From contig NZ_AUNI01000009.1 of assembly GCF_000447795.1 (NCBI RefSeq), positions 310,001 to 374,000 on the forward strand: a stretch of DNA of 64,000 bases, in the 5' to 3' direction. A model generated the notes under the pieces. The model saw only the letters and a list, made by a program, of their open reading frames with translations. It made no database searches and was not told the origin of the DNA. Numbering within the stretch: the first letter of the stretch is position 1; each line of letters begins with the position of its first letter. Positions 59,617 through 64,000 of this stretch are shown here, piece after piece. The position numbers were made by a program, and so were the translations under genes. The DNA comes from Bacteriovorax sp. Seq25_V. GTDB lineage: Bacteria; Bdellovibrionota; Bacteriovoracia; Bacteriovoracales; Bacteriovoracaceae.

Positions 59617-59750
59617 AAGTAACTAAGTCCTAATATCAATCATTTAAATAGCCTCTTGAAATAGCTCAATTTCTAGCCTGATAAATCTCATAAATATCTC
59701 AATAAAAATTCTGTATAATGGGTACGATAAGACTTCTGACAGGAGGATTT

Positions 59751-60152
59751 ATGGCGGAATTTAATTGGGATAATTCACTTAGTGTTGGTGTAATTGAAAT
59801 GGACAACCAGCATAAGGTATTGATTGATTTTATTAATAAGCTTGTTGATCAAATCGGTAGTGGTGATAATGCAGTTATATTACAAAAGTTCGATGAGCTT
59901 TCAGGATATGTCGTAAAACACTTTGAAGAAGAAGAAGCCCTTATGGATAAATTTGAGTTTAGTGGTGTAACGACACATAAACTAATTCATAAACAACTTC
60001 TTGAGCGTGTAGGAGAGTTTAGAGATAAAATTGTGGCCAATAGCCTTGATGGTGATGAACTCGTGAGATTTTTAAAGGTTTGGTTAACTTCACATATTAA
60101 GGGTATTGATATTAAGTATGGGAATGAAATAAATCAGAAAAAAGCTGCATAA
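59751..60152 (+). CDS. Bacteriohemerythrin
   Basis: The ATG with ACAGGAGG upstream is preferred to the in-frame ATG at 59718. The 133-aa product has all ligands of the di-iron site: MDNQHKVLIDFINKL (His21), VVKHFEEEEALMDKF (His and Glu), THKLIHKQLLERV (two His), HIKGIDIKYG (His and Asp). It binds oxygen at a di-iron centre, for storage, sensing or delivery to oxygenases. A single gene with a 7-bp-stem hairpin after it. Confidence 0.95.
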   Translation: MAEFNWDNSLSVGVIEMDNQHKVLIDFINKLVDQIGSGDNAVILQKFDELSGYVVKHFEEEEALMDKFEFSGVTTHKLIHKQLLERVGEFRDKIVANSLDGDELVRFLKVWLTSHIKGIDIKYGNEINQKKAA

Positions 60153-60161
60153 ATAGCAATC

Positions 60162-60188
60162 GGCCAGCAACTGGGAAAGCGGCTGGCC
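60162..60188. terminator. Hairpin between convergent hemerythrin and TonB-like genes
   Basis: GGCCAGC pairs with GCTGGCC around a 13-base loop. There is no strong T tract on either strand, so terminator function is uncertain. Confidence 0.5.
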
Positions 60189-60195
60189 AGTTTAT

Positions 60196-60858
60196 CTATG
60201 ATTTAAAAATCAAATTAAAGTTAATGAGATGCTCGCCCTTGATTGAACTAACATTAAGACCAGATGACTTAGCTTTTAGACAGTCATTTAAAATATTTAG
60301 AGCACTCTTATGTCCATCTCCCTTAAATTTTGTTTCAACATTACTAACGCGGCCTTTGTCGATCGAAACGAGAATATTACTCACACCATTTAAAAACTTA
60401 TCTTTTAAAAGAGCATCCTCGTAGCAGGCTTGATATCTTTTTTGATTCTTCTGGAAAATCTCTTTTGCCTTCGCAATGTCGGCCGATAGTTGCTTTTCCT
60501 GCTCACTTAGAATTTGATTGATCTGGTCCTGTGTGAGGTCTTTTAGGATTTGGCCATCTTGTTCAGTAAGACCAGCGAGAGAGTCATCATTTTCTTTGAT
60601 GATCTCCTTGTTGATATCATAATCCTTTAAGCCTTTGATGTAGCGACTAAACCTTGAAGAGCGTGTCTTCTTAGATATGCGAGACTTTACTGATACTGGA
60701 ATCTTTGTCACCTTGCTCACTTCTTTTTTAACCTCGGGCGAGGGAAGAGAGATTGCAATATACGCAGTAGAGACAGAAATATGAAGAACTGCTATTGCAA
60801 TAAATAGAAGGTGAAAGTCAGTAATTGTAAAACTAAGAGTAATCTTTTTTCTAAACAT
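60196..60858 (-). CDS. TonB/AgmX-type periplasm-spanning protein
   Basis: The ATG at 60858 lies directly after the upstream stop; an alternative frame to 60966 overlaps that gene completely. The 220-aa product has one N-terminal membrane helix (LLFIAIAVLHISVSTAYIAI), a Lys/Ser-rich then acidic helical linker, and a C-terminal domain of about 80 residues (QACYEDALLKDKFLNGVSNI, VSIDKGRVSNVETKF, NILNDCLKA). This matches the AgmX/PglI-type C-terminal domain (Cys-Tyr-Glu, then a G-rich strand and a second Cys), used by TonB-like proteins of gliding machines. It is the last gene of the operon described next. Confidence 0.78.
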   Translation of the reverse strand: MFRKKITLSFTITDFHLLFIAIAVLHISVSTAYIAISLPSPEVKKEVSKVTKIPVSVKSRISKKTRSSRFSRYIKGLKDYDINKEIIKENDDSLAGLTEQDGQILKDLTQDQINQILSEQEKQLSADIAKAKEIFQKNQKRYQACYEDALLKDKFLNGVSNILVSIDKGRVSNVETKFKGDGHKSALNILNDCLKAKSSGLNVSSIKGEHLINFNLIFKS

Positions 60859-60859
60859 A

Positions 60860-61117
60860 TTAAAGCTCCAAAAGCTTAGCTTCGAAATTGTTAAATTCTT
60901 GTACTTCATTTTTGATTTCACCAAAATTGATATCAGTGATTTCATTCTCAATCTTTTCTTTCGCAAAATTAGTTAGGTTATCTTTTAATACTTCCGTATT
61001 CGTAAAGAGGTTGATTGCAGGTCTTCTTAATTCTCCTTCAATCTCGAGGTTTCCAAGGTCAATGAAGTTTGCTGCGTATGTGTTACAAACGATGAAAAGA
61101 GAGATAAAGTATTTCAT
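60860..61117 (-). CDS. Small exported protein of the Glt-like cluster
   Basis: The ATG at 61117 with AGGAG upstream gives an 85-aa product with a signal peptide (MKYFISLFIVCNTYAANF). The mature part is acidic with no cysteine or recognised motif. It overlaps the preceding TPR gene (ATGA) and precedes the TonB-like gene by one base, so it is part of the operon. A structural or adaptor role is a guess. Confidence 0.65.
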   Translation of the reverse strand: MKYFISLFIVCNTYAANFIDLGNLEIEGELRRPAINLFTNTEVLKDNLTNFAKEKIENEITDINFGEIKNEVQEFNNFEAKLLEL

Positions 61118-62967
61118 ATATTCTCCTTCCATGATTTAAGTTTTGATTCAATTAAAGTCGAGATTTCAGTCTGGTGCTTACCATATCCTGTAACTGCTTT
61201 TTGGAGTAAATCTCTATAGCCTGCAATGACAATTTCTCTCGTCTTTGTATTTGGCCATTGTTGTTTTGCGAGTTTCTTTTGTAGTTTCGAGATTTGTCTA
61301 AAAACTTGATCTTGCTTTTCTATTGTTGATAAGTACCTTGTTCCTCGAATTACACGTGTCATTGTCGCTATGGTGTCAATAGATTCGGCCCAGAATGATG
61401 TGAGCTTCTTTTTAAGCGCTCTTTGTTCTTTCGTTGAGATATAAACATCTTTTAATAGCTTCTCGCCTGAGATGATTTTGAAAAAAGAGTCTGAGTATAG
61501 TCCTTTTAGCATGGAAGCATGTAAGTAAACTTCCTTGGCGATTAAATCATTTTCAAGCAATTGTTGATTTTCGATAAGTAGTGAATAAGCGGCCTCAAAG
61601 TTTTGGGCCTTGATAAAATCTAGAGTGTAAATAATTTTTTGCGTGCTAGTTAAGTATTTAAAGGTAAAAAGAGTATCGGCCTTTTCACATTTTCCACTAT
61701 AGAAGAAGCAGTAGATAGCCGAATCTGTCTCAAATGATTTTTCAGTTTGGGCCAGTAAGGATTGATCGATCAAGTGATTCTTAATACGAAGCTTTGTAAA
61801 TACTGACTCGAGAAAGTGAATGTGATCATCAGTCTTAGGTGCAAAAGAAGACATAATCGAGTTTTCATAAGTTTGATTACTTAAGACTGTCCTAATATAG
61901 TCCTTGTTTGATGATTTTCTCGTGTAGTTAACGATAGTGTTATTAACATGATCTGAGAGACAGTTTGAAAGATAGTATGAGTACCAACTTTCGTTATATT
62001 CTTTATCTAATAGGTTCTCATATTGCTCACAAGCAACTTTGGTGTCACTGAGCGAAGTTGATAATAGTGCAAGTTCGTTTGTCTTCATGTTTGTATTGAT
62101 CAATTTTGAATATAAAGACTGGTATTCTTTGCTTGTCTTGTTTTGACATTTAATAAGCTCAGTAGATATATCACTTACTAACTTCTTTGTGGTGTTTTGC
62201 GGGAGTTGCCACGAAAGTAGAGAGCAGTTGTTATAAGAACTAATCCTCTTGGTCTCAACGCCGAATTGATAGAAATCTGAATAGAGTTTATTCTTCTTTA
62301 AAATTGGTGAAATAAAGTCAGGCGAAATATTTGTTCTTGAGATTCCAGCAAAAATCCCTGAGATAAGCTCACTTGAGCTTGGAATTGTCTGTAGATTAAA
62401 ATTTCTTGCCTTGTTTTTCTTTGCTTCGAGATACTCGACGTAAAGTCTACCAAAGTCGTAGACCATCGAATCAATAATCTGAGTTTTTTGTGATGTGATA
62501 AAATTATAAAGAAAGGACAATGCCTCTTCTTTTCTGTCAAGGTTAACCAGAACCCAAGTTTTTTGTAGAGTCAGATAGTCATAAAGATTTCTATTGTCTG
62601 GCTGATTTAAGGCCTTAGTATAGAAATCAAGGGCCGTTTCAAGATTTCCCGTCTCAAAACTTGTGTCAGCGAGAAGTCGTGTGAGACGTGCTCTATTTTT
62701 GATATCGAGTGCGGAGTATTTATCAAGAGCATTTTGAATATAATAAGACATGCTCTTTGAGGTTTTATACTCGGGATCTAGGCTTAGAAGGTAAGCGATT
62801 TCGCCTTGTTCATTTTCATCCTCAGTTTCATTGAAGCGCTCTTCGAGAAGACTAATTGCTTTTTTACTATTTCCTTCTTTTAGTAATAGAGTTGCCTGCT
62901 TGACTGTTGTGGAGGCAAGGGCATAGCAAGAAAGAGAGAGAATAAGAATTAGTTTTAGCCCTGACAT
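61114..62967 (-). CDS. Exported TPR protein, 617 aa, Glt-like cluster
   Basis: The product has a signal peptide (LILILSLSCYALASTTV) and several TPR-like repeats in the first 200 residues (AISLLEERFNETEDENEQGE; ALDFYTKALNQPDNRNL). The rest is long helical repeat without a clear motif. It should be periplasmic. In the Glt motility and Nfs spore-coat machines of Myxococcus, TPR proteins of this kind (GltC, NfsC) sit next to beta-barrels and TonB-like proteins, as here. The first 13 bases overlap the 178-aa gene's end. Confidence 0.72.
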   Translation of the reverse strand: MSGLKLILILSLSCYALASTTVKQATLLLKEGNSKKAISLLEERFNETEDENEQGEIAYLLSLDPEYKTSKSMSYYIQNALDKYSALDIKNRARLTRLLADTSFETGNLETALDFYTKALNQPDNRNLYDYLTLQKTWVLVNLDRKEEALSFLYNFITSQKTQIIDSMVYDFGRLYVEYLEAKKNKARNFNLQTIPSSSELISGIFAGISRTNISPDFISPILKKNKLYSDFYQFGVETKRISSYNNCSLLSWQLPQNTTKKLVSDISTELIKCQNKTSKEYQSLYSKLINTNMKTNELALLSTSLSDTKVACEQYENLLDKEYNESWYSYYLSNCLSDHVNNTIVNYTRKSSNKDYIRTVLSNQTYENSIMSSFAPKTDDHIHFLESVFTKLRIKNHLIDQSLLAQTEKSFETDSAIYCFFYSGKCEKADTLFTFKYLTSTQKIIYTLDFIKAQNFEAAYSLLIENQQLLENDLIAKEVYLHASMLKGLYSDSFFKIISGEKLLKDVYISTKEQRALKKKLTSFWAESIDTIATMTRVIRGTRYLSTIEKQDQVFRQISKLQKKLAKQQWPNTKTREIVIAGYRDLLQKAVTGYGKHQTEISTLIESKLKSWKENI

Positions 62968-63491
62968 CTATTCTCCAGTCTTATAACTAATTCATATGGT
63001 GTTTTAAGATTGATGATTTGTTCAGATTCAATCTTCCAGAGATCGCGTTTGCTATATTTTTGAGCTGGTGCGAGATTAGTTGTAATGCTAAATTTCTTAG
63101 CAATCTGAAGACTTTTTTCAAGCTCTGTGAGATCAAGCTTTGTCTGGGCCTTTACATTTGTTAGAATATTTTGAACCGCTTCGTAGTGGCACATTTTATT
63201 AAGAGTTAAAAGCTCAAGTCCAAGTACTTTTGTATTAAAGTCTTCATGTGTTAAAAAATGTTTGCGATAAAATAGTGCAGTAGAAAGAAGCTTCTGATAA
63301 TTTTCTGTTTTATAGTAGATGACCGCTTGAACTTCCAGTGAACGTTTAAATCCAGCTGATTTTGGTGCAACCTTAATAAGAGCCTTGGTAGCTTCATTAT
63401 ATTTGTTTTGATTAAATAGACTGATGCCAGTCTGAAGATCGGATGCTACAGTCAAAAAAGAGATGAATGTGAGAAGCAATATCTTCTTCAT
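62955..63491 (-). CDS. Exported TPR protein, 178 aa, Glt-like cluster
   Basis: The product has a signal peptide (MKKILLLTFISFLTVASD) and a short TPR-like region (TGISLFNQNKYNEATKALIK, AVIYYKTENYQKLLSTALF). Two cysteines (MCHYE and the terminal RCQG) could form a disulphide. It may correspond to the small TPR lipoprotein AglT/GltE of Myxococcus, though it lacks a lipobox. It starts immediately after the stop of the beta-barrel gene. Confidence 0.68.
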   Translation of the reverse strand: MKKILLLTFISFLTVASDLQTGISLFNQNKYNEATKALIKVAPKSAGFKRSLEVQAVIYYKTENYQKLLSTALFYRKHFLTHEDFNTKVLGLELLTLNKMCHYEAVQNILTNVKAQTKLDLTELEKSLQIAKKFSITTNLAPAQKYSKRDLWKIESEQIINLKTPYELVIRLENRCQG

Positions 63492-64000
63492 CTAAAATCG
63501 CACTCCAAAAATTACATCAAGAGTATTGAGGTTGGTATCATTCTTAGCATTCTCGCTTCGTGTGATTCGAGATAGCTTGAGCCCTAGAGTATAATCTTTC
63601 TTGATTAGTATATTTGTTGTGAAGTTGATGTCGTAGAACTTATTATCATTAATTAAAAGCTTGCTCGTATTACGATAAGTATAGGTCCCATAATTAGCGC
63701 CAAGTCCAAGTTCAATCTGTGCCGTTGAATAAGAAAGGAGATTGATCTGGCCGATCAGAGGAATAAAACTTATCCCGACGGACTTTCTGTCTTCAGGGAT
63801 GGCACTGATGACATTGACGTTATCCCCGAGGGATTTATTAAAATCATTTTTTTGATCACTATAGCGGTAATATGAAAGATTCGCTTCCAAATATGAGTTA
63901 AAGCGGTAGCCGTAGGCAATGCCAAGCCCTCTGACGTCATGAAGCTTATTATCAAGCTCTGTTTGAAAAGAGAGTTGTATGGCCTGTGACTTTATCTCAA
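63492..64000 (-). CDS. Outer-membrane beta-barrel protein, 5' partial
   Basis: The frame is open through the right edge, so the start lies beyond the window. The visible 169 residues alternate hydrophobic and polar positions (YSTAQIELGLGANYGTYTYR, YDINFTTNILIKKDYTLGLK), with LNTLDVIFGVRF at the end; a terminal Phe is the outer-membrane assembly signal. It is the first visible gene of the operon with the two TPR proteins and the TonB-like protein, like the GltA/GltB barrels of the Glt complex. Confidence 0.78.
   Translation of the reverse strand, partial: EIKSQAIQLSFQTELDNKLHDVRGLGIAYGYRFNSYLEANLSYYRYSDQKNDFNKSLGDNVNVISAIPEDRKSVGISFIPLIGQINLLSYSTAQIELGLGANYGTYTYRNTSKLLINDNKFYDINFTTNILIKKDYTLGLKLSRITRSENAKNDTNLNTLDVIFGVRF

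Noticed and set aside
1..64000. tRNA, rRNA, CRISPR array or prophage
   Set aside because: No cloverleaf-like tRNA, rRNA segment, regularly spaced repeats, or phage genes were seen by eye; a tRNAscan and CRISPR search would confirm.

Overview
The window is AT-rich, densely coded bacterial chromosome with short intergenic gaps, many TTG/GTG starts and a very high share of exported proteins and lipoproteins. Core genes (lipA-lipB, ileS, maf, rpsU, rarA, tdk, hpt, tsaD-rsmA-smpB, pal, hpf) sit among secreted nucleases, proteases and exported proteins with no recognisable family. This mix, with Gld-type and Glt/AgmX-type envelope genes, suggests a predatory member of Bdellovibrionota, most like the Bacteriovorax/Halobacteriovorax/Peredibacter group. 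That placement is inference from gene content; no 16S rRNA gene is in the window.

Layout. 1-9.9 kb: the 3' end of a 2-oxo-acid dehydrogenase E2 gene, exported proteins, a UPF0260 protein, a secreted endonuclease I, a lipoprotein phosphoesterase coupled to rarA, and rpsU. 10-15.6 kb: an HTH regulator with an operator-like repeat cluster, co-transcribed with a secreted protein and lipA-lipB, then a secreted papain-like protease overlapped by a small Cys-rich secreted protein. 15.7-22 kb: a eukaryotic-type ileS, a FecR-domain protein, maf, a DUF167 gene and a small basic protein gene with a hairpin leader. 22.4-27.6 kb: a complete TRAP transporter (TatT lipoprotein, DctP, DctQ, DctM). 27.6-31 kb: two tandem paralogous lipoproteins and a DHH phosphoesterase. 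31-36.9 kb: a GldA/GldF/GldG-type ABC export operon with a DUF4340 protein. 36.9-45.4 kb: a secreted zinc metallopeptidase resembling the anthrax lethal factor catalytic domain, oligopeptidase B, nucleotide salvage (tdk, hpt), a GHMP kinase and a Ca2+/cation antiporter. 45.4-50.9 kb: a long minus-strand operon running pal, DUF4398 lipoprotein, cpoB-like, metallophosphoesterase/tetraheme cytochrome fusion, tsaD, rsmA, smpB. 51-60 kb: a PAS histidine kinase, an exported metallopeptidase, a 156-bp element with 29-bp terminal inverted repeats, a trypsin-like protease, hpf, a large exported modular protein with a toxin-like C-terminus, and a bacteriohemerythrin. 60.2-64 kb: a compact operon (outer-membrane beta-barrel, two TPR proteins, a small exported protein, a TonB/AgmX-type protein) resembling the Glt/Nfs trans-envelope machinery.

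How the genes relate. Recurrent themes are exported hydrolases (endonuclease I, papain-like, lethal-factor-like, HEYGH and trypsin-like enzymes, with oligopeptidase B for peptide cleanup) and envelope-spanning machines (Gld-like ABC, Tol-Pal parts, Glt-like cluster, TRAP), as expected for a bacterium that attacks and digests other bacteria. A structural theme is very compact termination: GAAA-tetraloop terminators, and hairpins at gene ends whose loop or centre contains the stop codon. No tRNA, rRNA, CRISPR array, prophage or intact insertion sequence was seen.
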